64,000 nucleotides of DNA. Origin: JAJDFU01 sp964641965. GTDB taxonomy: Bacteria > Bacteroidota > Bacteroidia > Chitinophagales > Saprospiraceae. The translations under genes and the position numbers were made by a program. The notes beneath the pieces are model-generated. The model made no database searches. It was given only the letters and a program-made list of their open reading frames with translations, and had not been told where the DNA came from. Positions 1 to 8,237 of this stretch are shown here, piece by piece. Where the stretch lies: the NCBI GenBank assembly GCA_964641965.1, contig CAZXLD010000004.1:127547-191546 (forward strand), in the 5' to 3' direction. How positions within the stretch are numbered: position 1 is the first letter of the stretch; the number at the start of each line of letters is the position of its first letter.

Positions 1-303
1 GAAATAATAATAGTTGTCTGGTTGACTGTCGCCCTTTTCACATGGATCCAGTTCTTGAAGGGAATCAAATAAACGGCCTGCCTTTCTTTTTTTCAGGCCT
101 TTCATGGCGACAGCTTCCTTGGAGACGGGGTCAATTCGGACCAAATCTCCATTTTCATATAATCGATAGGAGGTGACCATGCCTGAAACACCCCCTCCTG
201 AACCAAAGTAAATAGCAGAAGGAGCGCTTTGATCATTGCTTTTGGAACTCGTAGAACAGGAAAAAGAAAGCAAGAGCAAACACCAAATAAGAGAGGGACG
301 CAT
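1..303 (-). CDS. Putative lipoprotein, N-terminal part (cut by window edge)
   Basis: The reading frame runs from an ATG at 303 off the left edge, giving 101 codons without a stop. The N-terminus has one basic residue, a leucine-rich stretch and a cysteine at residue 16 followed by several serines, which is what a lipoprotein signal peptide of this phylum looks like. The mature part has no domain I recognise. It is divergent from the gene at 466, with about 160 bases between them. Function unknown; the C-terminus lies outside the window. Confidence 0.6.
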   Translation of the reverse strand, partial: MRPSLIWCLLLLSFSCSTSSKSNDQSAPSAIYFGSGGGVSGMVTSYRLYENGDLVRIDPVSKEAVAMKGLKKRKAGRLFDSLQELDPCEKGDSQPDNYYYF

Positions 304-465
304 CAGTCTTAGGTTTATTTTTAGCCATTCGGCTGAGAAAATTTAGAGGTTTATAGAATTAGAGTCAACTTTTACTGCTCTTTCACAATTTATTATTGGA
401 AATAATAATTGGCTGCTATATTTAAGGGCAGTTTTTTTTACTAGGTCGGTATGGAACTTCGAATT

Positions 466-828
466 ATGATTAGAGTGGTATTCCTTTTTTGCTTTTTTTC
501 TTTTGTTTCCACCTTGAGTGGGCAAGCTAGCTCTGAGCAGGGATTCGGGTTGGAGCAGGAAGAATTTCAGACTCCTTCCGGCCAGATTATAATTCGCTCG
601 TATTCGGATTCAAATCAATCGTATAAGTTTTATCGAAAAGAAATCTGCCCCTTTAGCAAGAAGGAAACCTTTACAGAAGTGGAATATTCAATCGAGCAAG
701 AACGGTATGTTCCAATTGGAACAGGAAAATGTAACCTTCCTTCCAATCAGCCAGACCCTGGCCTTTTTTCCACTCCGCCAGTTACGCAATTAAGGGAACC
801 TATCCTTGGGCTAACCGATAAGAGGTAG
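466..828 (+). CDS. Small secreted protein of unknown function
   Basis: About 120 residues. An in-frame ATG exists at 451, but the start at 466 gives a cleaner signal peptide: one Arg, a Phe/Val-rich core and a likely cleavage after the Ala of SGQA near residue 21. The mature chain is polar, has two Cys residues (in the segments EICPF and GKCNL) that could form a disulphide, and ends in a Pro-rich tail. I do not recognise a family. It converges on the Nudix gene at 834 with only five bases between the stops. Confidence 0.55.
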   Translation: MIRVVFLFCFFSFVSTLSGQASSEQGFGLEQEEFQTPSGQIIIRSYSDSNQSYKFYRKEICPFSKKETFTEVEYSIEQERYVPIGTGKCNLPSNQPDPGLFSTPPVTQLREPILGLTDKR

Positions 829-833
829 CTGAT

Positions 834-1271
834 CTATTTTTTGTGCATTTCAGAGAATATCCTTCCCCATCGGTACTCTTTAAGTACATGACTAACTGTA
901 GTCGTTAGATTCTCGGGGAGACGATCCAAGTCAAACCATTCCGCTTTTTTAAATTTCTCAGGCTCACCGGATTTCAAGTGCCCTTCCCAGCGTTGTGTCT
1001 TAAAATAGAGAACCAACCGGCGCTTCCCATTCCTGAATTTTTTCTCCAAAACGTGTACGAGTTGGAGATCATCCCGGTCGAGTTTGATCCCGGCCTCCTC
1101 CATACTTTCGCGAACCAGAGCTTCACGAGCCGTTTCACCAGGCTCTGCTGTACCTCCTACCAAGGTGTAATTACCACCATTGGGTTTGGTCTGCCGCAGT
1201 AGCAAGATCTGGCCTCTATTGTAGAGGATCAAACGGACTTTAAGCTCAATAGTAGGGTTATCCTCGGTCAT
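834..1271 (-). CDS. Nudix hydrolase
   Basis: 145 residues, a single Nudix domain of ordinary length. The Nudix box is complete: G40, E46, R54-E55, E58-E59, G61, matching G-x5-E-x7-RE-x2-EE-x-G, so Mg2+-dependent hydrolysis of a nucleoside diphosphate linked to another moiety is expected. The substrate cannot be read from the sequence. It starts at the ATG at 1271. Cytosolic, no signal peptide. It stands alone on the minus strand, with convergent and divergent neighbours. Confidence 0.85.
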   Translation of the reverse strand: MTEDNPTIELKVRLILYNRGQILLLRQTKPNGGNYTLVGGTAEPGETAREALVRESMEEAGIKLDRDDLQLVHVLEKKFRNGKRRLVLYFKTQRWEGHLKSGEPEKFKKAEWFDLDRLPENLTTTVSHVLKEYRWGRIFSEMHKK

Positions 1272-1613
1272 AACGGGATCGAAATTAGCAGATTTTCAGC
1301 GATAATGACCATCCGTACCCTGCCGTTCTATAAATAGAATTCTAGTAGTAATCCATTCCCCACAAATAACGTATATAGTATTGATTTCTAGCTATATAGA
1401 TAATAAAACCACAATATTTGCAGACGGATATTCCTTCTTTAATTTTATTATTTGAGCTTCGATACCTAATTTTGCTACTTGTAAATAGAAGAAATAGACA
1501 ACTCGTACCAAGACCAAACTCACTCGCAGGACCATATTCCATCCCGAAAGGCCTAACCTTCTTTGAATGCTATTTTTGGAATCATTCCTTATGGGGTCAA
1601 ACTGCTAGCTAAT
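1272..1613. other. Gene-free stretch with divergent promoters
   Basis: No convincing ORF. It is AT-rich in its middle, has a short inverted repeat TATATAG (1372-1378) / CTATATA (1392-1398), and a Bacteroidota-type -7 element at 1467. The rest would be the 5' leader of the cysteine-synthase-like gene, about 140 bases, in which I see no clear structured element. Confidence 0.4.
1467..1474 (+). promoter_or_regulatory. Putative -7 promoter element TAATTTTG
   Basis: TAATTTTG matches the Bacteroidota -7 consensus TAnnTTTG. No clean TTTG -33 box lies at the usual spacing. It is the best candidate promoter for the cysteine-synthase-like gene at 1614, implying a leader of about 140 bases. Confidence 0.4.
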
Positions 1614-2693
1614 ATGCACTACGAAAATGTACTGGGTACTATCGGTAATACGCCTCTGATCAAGTTAAGCCGTATCGCAAAGCCTTTACCTGCAACCGTT
1701 TTTGGCAAGGTAGAATGCTTTAATCCTGGAAATTCAGCCAAAGATAGAACCGCACATTTCATGGTCGAGCAGGCCGAGCGCTCTGGAAAACTCAAACCAG
1801 GAGGAACAATAATAGAGGCAACTTCCGGAAATACCGGATACAGTCTGGCTATGGTTTGTTCTATAAAAGGCTACCGATGCATTCTCACGATCACCAATAA
1901 ATCCTCTAAAGAAAAAATTGCGCTGCTTAAGTCCATGGGAGCAGAGGTGATTGTATGCCCATCAGATGTTGTGCCGGAGGATCCACAATCGTATTATTCC
2001 CAGGCTGAACGCTTGGCAAGAGAAATTCCAAACTCCTTCTATTTAGCCCAAAACTTTAATCTTAACAATCAGGGGGCTCATTACCATACGACCGGTCCGG
2101 AGATCTGGAAACAAACTCAAGGCAGGATTACTCATTTTGTGTGTTGTGCCGGTACAGGGGGCACCCTTTCCGGAACCGCGAGGTATCTGAAAGAGCAGAA
2201 CCCCAATATCAAGATAGTAGGAGTGGATGCTTACGGTTCAGTGCTTCAAAAATTCTGGCTGACAGGCAAACTGGATAAGGACGAAATTTTTCCTTACAAG
2301 GTTGAAGGGCTTGGGAAAACCATTATCCCGGATAATGTGGATTTCGATATCATCGATCAGTTCATCAAGGTTGCAGACAAGCCGAGTGCTATTAGAACCC
2401 GTCAGCTGGCCCGTAAAGAAGGCTTGTTATTGGGCTACTCCAGTGGAGCAGCCATGCAATGTGTGTTTCAGCTTAAAAATGAGTTAAAGCCTTCTGACGT
2501 GGTCGTGGTTCTATTTCCAGATCACGGGACCCGCTATCTTGGCAAAGTGTATAGCGATGATTGGATGCGCGAGCAGGGATTCCTTGGTTCACGCCTACCC
2601 GAAGGTAGCAGTAGTAGTTATAGTTTTCGGAAAATCTACCGTACCTACCGAATTAAATACAAACGTTACTTCCGCCAGACACTAAAAATATAG
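1614..2693 (+). CDS. PLP-dependent cysteine synthase / cystathionine beta-synthase family enzyme
   Basis: 359 residues from the ATG at 1614; a longer frame opens at 1563, but its extra 17 residues do not resemble the family, whose members begin close to the 'ENVLGTIGNTPLIKL' segment. The PLP lysine is K43 in SAKDR, the substrate loop SGNTG is at 71-75, and the phosphate-binding glycine loop GTGGTLSG follows near residue 180. These place it in the beta-family that makes cysteine from O-acetylserine and sulphide or condenses homocysteine with serine. There is no CBS regulatory domain. The C-terminus carries about 30 extra Ser- and basic-rich residues. I cannot tell cysteine synthase from cystathionine beta-synthase. 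Confidence 0.85.
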   Translation: MHYENVLGTIGNTPLIKLSRIAKPLPATVFGKVECFNPGNSAKDRTAHFMVEQAERSGKLKPGGTIIEATSGNTGYSLAMVCSIKGYRCILTITNKSSKEKIALLKSMGAEVIVCPSDVVPEDPQSYYSQAERLAREIPNSFYLAQNFNLNNQGAHYHTTGPEIWKQTQGRITHFVCCAGTGGTLSGTARYLKEQNPNIKIVGVDAYGSVLQKFWLTGKLDKDEIFPYKVEGLGKTIIPDNVDFDIIDQFIKVADKPSAIRTRQLARKEGLLLGYSSGAAMQCVFQLKNELKPSDVVVVLFPDHGTRYLGKVYSDDWMREQGFLGSRLPEGSSSSYSFRKIYRTYRIKYKRYFRQTLKI

Positions 2694-2770
2694 TTTGGTT
2701 CACGATCTAACCAGCTTGCATATTACCTTTAATCAACAGTTTAGGTTACTAACCCAAATACCGTTTCAGG

Positions 2771-3427
2771 ATGAGCAACTCTTCTAAAACTTTTCGCTCC
2801 AACAAAAATGAATCCCCTCCTTTGTTCAAGAACCGTTGGCTGGACATGTTCACCCGGACCCATATTGCCATTCCGGTTGGCCTGTTTTTCCTGTATGCCG
2901 GCGGCCTCATCGTCTATACTAAATACTCGACTGACTTGGGCAATTGGGCCATTTTAGGGCTATTCTTTGGAGGATGGTTTGTATTCACTTTCATAGAATA
3001 TATGATGCACAAGCATCTGTATCACCTACCACCAACCACTGAGCGCAATAAAAAGATCTCCTACACCATGCATGGCATTCACCATGATTATCCCAAAGAC
3101 AAGCAGCGCTTGGCTATGCCCCCTGTGATGAGTGTAGCTATTGGAACGATTCTGTTGTTCTTGTTTGAATTGGTCCTGGATATATATTCCTTCTCTTTCT
3201 TGGCTGGTTTTATGGTGGGCTACGCTTTTTATCTGCTGGTCCATTATTCGGTTCATATTTTCCGGGCGCCCAACAATTTCCTGAAAGCGCTCTGGACCAA
3301 TCATGCCGTACATCACTACCAGGATGATCAGGTATTCTTTGGGGTAAGTTCCCCGTTATGGGACTATATTATCGGAACACTGCCCAAGAAACAGAATAAA
3401 CAATCTGTGGAGGTTGTTGCCAAATAG
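2771..3427 (+). CDS. Fatty acid hydroxylase / sterol desaturase family membrane protein
   Basis: 218 residues. It has hydrophobic segments near 32-50, 58-78 and 118-165, and the histidine clusters of the di-iron fatty acid hydroxylase superfamily: H80-x-H82-xx-H85, H101-xx-HH, then an HYSVH segment and a final NHAVHH near 182-187. This arrangement resembles fatty acid 2-hydroxylases, which hydroxylate acyl chains of membrane or sphingolipids. The N-terminus is cytosolic and polar. The gene follows the preceding enzyme by 77 bases and is closed by a strong terminator. The exact substrate is inference only. Confidence 0.8.
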   Translation: MSNSSKTFRSNKNESPPLFKNRWLDMFTRTHIAIPVGLFFLYAGGLIVYTKYSTDLGNWAILGLFFGGWFVFTFIEYMMHKHLYHLPPTTERNKKISYTMHGIHHDYPKDKQRLAMPPVMSVAIGTILLFLFELVLDIYSFSFLAGFMVGYAFYLLVHYSVHIFRAPNNFLKALWTNHAVHHYQDDQVFFGVSSPLWDYIIGTLPKKQNKQSVEVVAK

Positions 3428-3446
3428 TTTCCACTCCTTCTATTAC

Positions 3447-3483
3447 AAAGAAGCCTATCTGATTAACTCAGATAGGCTTCTTT
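3447..3483 (+). terminator. Intrinsic terminator after the fatty acid hydroxylase
   Basis: A perfect 16-bp stem (3447-3462 with 3468-3483) around the loop TTAAC, followed by TATTTTTA. The upstream arm begins AAAG, so it can also stop transcription arriving on the minus strand from the symporter gene. Confidence 0.9.
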
Positions 3484-3576
3484 ATTTTTAAGGGCCCCCT
3501 CTCCTGGAAATACCAATCCCACAGTATGGGAGGTGGCAGATCTTGATTCTCACGTGTTACGCAATACGTTCCTTGA

Positions 3577-5268
3577 TCAGGAATCATTTAAACTAAGGAG
3601 CCAAGAAAAAAGCATAGTGAGCAAACAACCGATCAAATTGAGCCATAAATAAGCAATTTGTACATACCCATAGGCATTGGCAGCAAAAATGGCGAGTACC
3701 AACACCTCTGCCAGAATCGCCCCAAGGAAAACAGCTCTTCCTCCTACTCGTTTCAAGAAAAAGGCCACAACAAAAACCCCTAGAATTACGCCATAGAACA
3801 AGGATCCGATAATGTTCACAGCTTGAATAAGATTATCGAACAGGTCTGCCGTAGCGGCGAACAGCAGGGCAATCATCCCCCAAAAAATGGTAAATAACCT
3901 GGAGGCATTCAGGTAATGGCGGTCACTTTTATCGGGCACCAGCGACCTTCGATAGATATCAATAACCGTTGTAGTAGCAAGGGCATTTAATTCAGATGAA
4001 GTTGAGGACATAGCGGCAGAAAAGATGACCGCTATTAGTAACCCTACCAGTCCTATCGGTAAATATCGTGTAATGAAGGTGATGAATACGTAGTCTTCAT
4101 CATTTGTTTTGGCGAGTGGGTTATTCGCAGCGATTAAAGCCGCTGCTTCGGCACGCAATTCTTTTTCTTGCTGTTGATAGTCATACAAACTAGCCTGGTA
4201 GTTTTCAACGGCCGCTTGATCCTTCCTTTCTAGCGCATCAGCTAATTGACGTGCTGTTTCCTGGCGCCCTATGAACAACTGCTCATGTTCATTTTCCAAA
4301 GCTTGATAGTCCATCTGGGCTACACCGTCCAAAGCCTCCAGGTTAGAAGCATTAAAATGGAGTGGTGGTTTAACAAAAAGGAAAAAAACGAAGACCAATA
4401 CCCCTACAAACAGTACTAAAAACTGCATGGGCACTTTAAAAATCCCATTAAACAAAAGCCCTAGACGACTCTCAGTCAATGACTTGCCAGATAAATACCG
4501 CTGAACCTGGCTTTGGTCGGTCCCAAAATAGGATAGGAATAAAAACACGCCTCCCAGCATACCGGACCAAAAATTATAGCGCTTGGACAGGTCAAATTCA
4601 AAGCTGACCACATTGAGTTTCCCCATTTTTCCGGCAATCCCCAGGGCATCGTTAAACGAAATATCCTGGGGCAATTGGTAAGCCAGGATTCCAGCCGCAA
4701 TAAACATGCCCGCCAAAATGACGATCATTTGTTGCTTCTGCGTTACACTAACGGCCTTGGTACCACCGGCCACGGTGTAGAAAATCACAATGGCACCTAT
4801 GAAGAGATTGGTGAGCGTTAAATTCCATCCCAGGATCGCAGATAATATAATGGCAGGTGCATAAATGGTGAGACCAGCTGCCAGACCTCGCTGAACCAAA
4901 AACAGAACGGCTGTGAGGGTTCGGGTCCGCCTGTCAAACCTTCCTTCCAGGTATTCATAGGCCGTATACACTTTCAGCCGATAGTAAATCGGCAACACGA
5001 AAATACATAAGAAGACCATCGCAACTGGCAATCCAAAATAGAATTGGGCGAATCCCATTCCATCAAAATAGGCTTGGCCGGGCGTTGAAAGAAAGGTAAT
5101 AGCACTGGCCTGGGTGGCCATGATGCTGAGTCCAATTGTCCACCATGGCAGGTCCCTATCGCCGAGTAGATAACTCTGAACTGAATTGACATTCCTGGTT
5201 TTCCATACCCCATAAGCCACTATAGCAAATAAGGTACCCGACATAACGATCCAGTCAACTAAATGCAT
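3577..5268 (-). CDS. Sodium:solute symporter (SSS family)
   Basis: 563 residues with about 13 to 14 hydrophobic segments, an 'SSS' arrangement with the early segment DLPWWTIGLSIMATQASAITFLSTPG typical of the SGLT/NIS-like branch. A polar, Gln/Glu/Ala-rich stretch of about 80 residues, near 325-400, interrupts the membrane core and is predicted to be helical. The transported solute cannot be read from sequence. It is the last gene of a minus-strand group with a 51-aa membrane protein and a PIG-L deacetylase; such symporter/PIG-L pairs recur in Bacteroidota, which suggests uptake of a deacylated sugar or a related product (inference). Confidence 0.85.
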   Translation of the reverse strand: MHLVDWIVMSGTLFAIVAYGVWKTRNVNSVQSYLLGDRDLPWWTIGLSIMATQASAITFLSTPGQAYFDGMGFAQFYFGLPVAMVFLCIFVLPIYYRLKVYTAYEYLEGRFDRRTRTLTAVLFLVQRGLAAGLTIYAPAIILSAILGWNLTLTNLFIGAIVIFYTVAGGTKAVSVTQKQQMIVILAGMFIAAGILAYQLPQDISFNDALGIAGKMGKLNVVSFEFDLSKRYNFWSGMLGGVFLFLSYFGTDQSQVQRYLSGKSLTESRLGLLFNGIFKVPMQFLVLFVGVLVFVFFLFVKPPLHFNASNLEALDGVAQMDYQALENEHEQLFIGRQETARQLADALERKDQAAVENYQASLYDYQQQEKELRAEAAALIAANNPLAKTNDEDYVFITFITRYLPIGLVGLLIAVIFSAAMSSTSSELNALATTTVIDIYRRSLVPDKSDRHYLNASRLFTIFWGMIALLFAATADLFDNLIQAVNIIGSLFYGVILGVFVVAFFLKRVGGRAVFLGAILAEVLVLAIFAANAYGYVQIAYLWLNLIGCLLTMLFSWLLSLNDS

Positions 5269-5286
5269 GCAAAAGGCAGTTGAAAG

Positions 5287-5442
5287 CTAGGAGAAGTAGC
5301 GAGTAAACAGGTAGAAAAGGATGATGAACAGGGCATGAATCATCAAAACGAGTACATATACTCGATTCCAGTTACCCAAAACAGGAGGGCTATCATCGTC
5401 ATAGTCCGGCTGGTCAGCGGACTCCAGTTTTTGTAGTTGCAT
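5287..5442 (-). CDS. Small single-pass membrane protein
   Basis: 51 residues from the ATG at 5442; an earlier ATG at 5496 would add 18 residues and is less likely. The first 25 residues are acidic (DYDDD) and the rest is one strongly hydrophobic helix (about 28-48) ending in a short RYFS tail. No known domain. It ends 18 bases before the symporter start and lies between the symporter and the PIG-L gene on the same strand, so it probably shares their transcript and may be an accessory subunit of the symporter (inference). Confidence 0.55.
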   Translation of the reverse strand: MQLQKLESADQPDYDDDSPPVLGNWNRVYVLVLMIHALFIILFYLFTRYFS

Positions 5443-5588
5443 AGGGCCGATATTGATACCATTTTTTAGAAAGAATGTCACCATTCCTGTAATCATTCTT
5501 TCTAAAAATCGGCAAATGCACCAATTTAAGGACTTCGTTTCTTCTCGGTGTAATTTTAGAAAATCTTGTGATTTGGGTTAAGAATACC

Positions 5589-8105
5589 TTAAGGTTTGGA
5601 ATGCTTCCCAATTGAAATCAAATTGGCAAAAAGGCGGTAAGCTCCCGGAACTCCGGCCGGCAACTCCCTAAAAAAAGATAGGCCTGTATAAATGTAGTGG
5701 CCCTGTCCATGACGGGCTACCAATAGGCTTCCGTCTTTTGGTTCTTCTCCTGGGTCGTTACAGCTCAGAATAGCCTCAAAAGAGGGTCCCCATTGGTCCG
5801 GGAAATAGAGTCCCCGCTCCTGAACCCAGCCTTCAAAATCTTTTTCAGTGATGCGATTTGGAAAATTTAGCACCTCATGGTCCGGCTTCAGGAAACGTAT
5901 CTCCGCATCTTCTACGGTAACCCGATCGCGAGAGAGCTCCAGTGAGTCCGGTGCCAATGCCTCTGGCGGTATTTTCAATCTGAAACTGGTATTGTATTGA
6001 ACCAACAAGGTGCCGCCCTTCTTGACGTATTCCATCAACTCTGCCTGCAGGAAGCGGATGCGTTCCCGGGTATTGTAGGCCCGTACACCGGTTATCACTG
6101 CATCAAACTGAGCTAGTTGGTCTGCTTTTATGGCTTCATCCTCCAGCACCGTCACCTGATAGCCCATTTGAGCTAAACTAGCGGGTACTTCGTCACCGGC
6201 ACCCATGATGTAACCAATCTGCTCACCTGACCGCTTTAGGTCAACGTTGACCACCTTACCCTCGCTAGCCCGAAAAACTAATTGCCTGGGGATATGATCG
6301 TAGTCAATGGCAACCATTTCCTGACCAAAACGCTCATTGTCTACCTCTGCATAAGGCCTCACCCAGCCTTCACTTGGCTCTTTTGGCGGTGTCAATAAAA
6401 ACTGTACCCGTTGCTCTCCATCCTTTAAAGCGATAGAAAAACTCGCTTCTTTAGGGGTGATAGTCCAACCTTCCGGAAGCTGTACCTTGACTTTTCCCTT
6501 TGTTTCAGATGCATGGGCGCGCACTACGATCTCAACTTGCTGAGGTTCCGGCTTTGTGAATATTTGTACTTTCTGATCGAGTGAAAGACTAACCTCCGGT
6601 AGTACTTCAAAGGGCTGGTAAACCTCTCCTTTAACGGGATCAGAGCTTCGAAAGACCACCTCCTTAACCCAACTTACCGGTTGGCCCTCCAATTCAAAAT
6701 CAAAAGCAACCAAAAACTGGCGCGGTGTCTCCGGAAGACCACGCAGGTTTTGATCTTCTACATCGTACATACCCAACTCCCAGGATTTATTGAGCCAATA
6801 GGCATTTGAGTAGGGAATATCCGTTGGTAGATGGACTTCTATTTCCTTTTCCCATTTTTCGTTTCCGGTGAGCTCAATCGTCATCGTGGTATCCCACAGG
6901 CCAGGAATCACACGGACCCCCTTAAACGCCAAGGCAATAGAGGATCGATTCACGGCCTCAAACGTTAATGCAACGGATTGACCCGGACAACTTGTAGCTT
7001 GTTTAGCTCGAGCTTCCAGAAAAAGGCCAAGGCAAGCTGCAATCAACTCCCTGGCTTCTTCAGCCTTAACGCGCTTCCAATACCCATCAGGAAGCGACTC
7101 GATCATCGATAAAACCTGTACCAGCTGAGGAACACTGTTGTGTGGAGCAGAAAAATCGAAGTCTTTTTCAATTGTTTCCAGCTGCTCACCGATCGGACCT
7201 CCACCCTCTACTCGCGTCCAGGAGGTATTTATTCCATCGAACGGATCAGACCGATCCTCGGGAAGATCTCCCTTCAATAGCTTTAGATACTCCAGGTTCT
7301 TGCCTCTGGTTCCGACTCTTCCAAATCCTTGACTTTTATGCTGGCTACGGCTTAGCGCCGATATTTCACCGTTGGAATACCCATTGGAAGGGTAGTATTC
7401 TCCTATATCCACCTTGACGAATTTCGATTTATCCATTTGTTCCCACTTCTTGGGCTTTCCTCGAAAAAACCAAGGTGTTATATTCATGAATAGCCGCTTG
7501 GGTTGCCAGACAGGAAGATCATTTAGCTGCTCAGGGTGAACAGATTCCTTCCCTACCAGATCAAAAGCTTCCACACTTAACATGGCAGAAGCGGTATGGT
7601 GACCATGTGTTTTGTGTTCCCCGGTATGGTCAAATCGATTTATGATAATATCAGGCTGCCAACGCCGGATTACCCAGATCACGTCCGCCAGTACATCCTC
7701 CTTGTCCCAGATCTGAAAGGTCTCATCGGGCGTTTTGGAGTACCCGAAATCATTGGCTCGGGAGAAAAATTGACTTCCTCCATCTATTCGCCGGGCAGCC
7801 AGTAGTTCCTGGGTACGGATCATCCCTAACAATTCCCGAATCTCCGGTCCAATTAAATTTTGCCCGCCATCTCCCCGGGTCAAAGACAAGTAAGCCGTTT
7901 TTGCTTTGACCTTGTTGCTCAAATAAGCAATCATGCTGGTATTCTCATCATCCGGATGGGCCGCCACATAAAGAGCAGAACCCAGAAAATTCAATTTTTG
8001 AATCCCCTCATGAATATCGGCGGAAGTCCATCGTTGAGGGGCCTGAGCCAGGGTGAAAAAGGGAATCAGGATCATTAATAGCCCGATCGAGTAGCGGATC
8101 CGCAT
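5589..8105 (-). CDS. PIG-L family deacetylase with C-terminal GATase-like domain, secreted
   Basis: 838 residues from the ATG at 8105. The frame is open up to 8453, but that extension would run into the divergent gene at 8238, while the start at 8105 gives a proper signal peptide (RIRYSIG..., cleavage near FTLAQA). The zinc-site motif AAHPDDEN lies near residues 43-50 and a GEHKTHGHHT segment further on supplies the second histidine pair, as in N-acetylglucosamine deacetylases of the LmbE/PIG-L family. The middle is beta-rich (NPCBM/Ig-like) and the last 200 residues resemble the class I glutamine-amidotransferase-like fold used for sugar or glycan recognition. It probably deacetylates a periplasmic or extracellular amino sugar. 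Confidence 0.8.
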   Translation of the reverse strand: MRIRYSIGLLMILIPFFTLAQAPQRWTSADIHEGIQKLNFLGSALYVAAHPDDENTSMIAYLSNKVKAKTAYLSLTRGDGGQNLIGPEIRELLGMIRTQELLAARRIDGGSQFFSRANDFGYSKTPDETFQIWDKEDVLADVIWVIRRWQPDIIINRFDHTGEHKTHGHHTASAMLSVEAFDLVGKESVHPEQLNDLPVWQPKRLFMNITPWFFRGKPKKWEQMDKSKFVKVDIGEYYPSNGYSNGEISALSRSQHKSQGFGRVGTRGKNLEYLKLLKGDLPEDRSDPFDGINTSWTRVEGGGPIGEQLETIEKDFDFSAPHNSVPQLVQVLSMIESLPDGYWKRVKAEEARELIAACLGLFLEARAKQATSCPGQSVALTFEAVNRSSIALAFKGVRVIPGLWDTTMTIELTGNEKWEKEIEVHLPTDIPYSNAYWLNKSWELGMYDVEDQNLRGLPETPRQFLVAFDFELEGQPVSWVKEVVFRSSDPVKGEVYQPFEVLPEVSLSLDQKVQIFTKPEPQQVEIVVRAHASETKGKVKVQLPEGWTITPKEASFSIALKDGEQRVQFLLTPPKEPSEGWVRPYAEVDNERFGQEMVAIDYDHIPRQLVFRASEGKVVNVDLKRSGEQIGYIMGAGDEVPASLAQMGYQVTVLEDEAIKADQLAQFDAVITGVRAYNTRERIRFLQAELMEYVKKGGTLLVQYNTSFRLKIPPEALAPDSLELSRDRVTVEDAEIRFLKPDHEVLNFPNRITEKDFEGWVQERGLYFPDQWGPSFEAILSCNDPGEEPKDGSLLVARHGQGHYIYTGLSFFRELPAGVPGAYRLFANLISIGKHSKP

Positions 8106-8192
8106 GTTTCGGAAGTTTATTTGTGAAAAGACGGTTAAAGATAGAAAGTTCAACACATTGGGAGCGGCAAAGCAGATGACAACAAAAGCAGT

Positions 8193-8200
8193 TACCTTTG
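8193..8200 (+). promoter_or_regulatory. Putative -7 promoter element TACCTTTG
   Basis: TACCTTTG matches TAnnTTTG and lies 38 bases before the ATG at 8238. A looser minus-strand match, TATCTTTA read from 8143 to 8136, sits 30 bases before the PIG-L start, so the 132-base intergenic region probably holds divergent promoters. Confidence 0.45.
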
Positions 8201-8237
8201 CCGTCCATATTAAGCTAAACGAAAGACATTCGAATAG

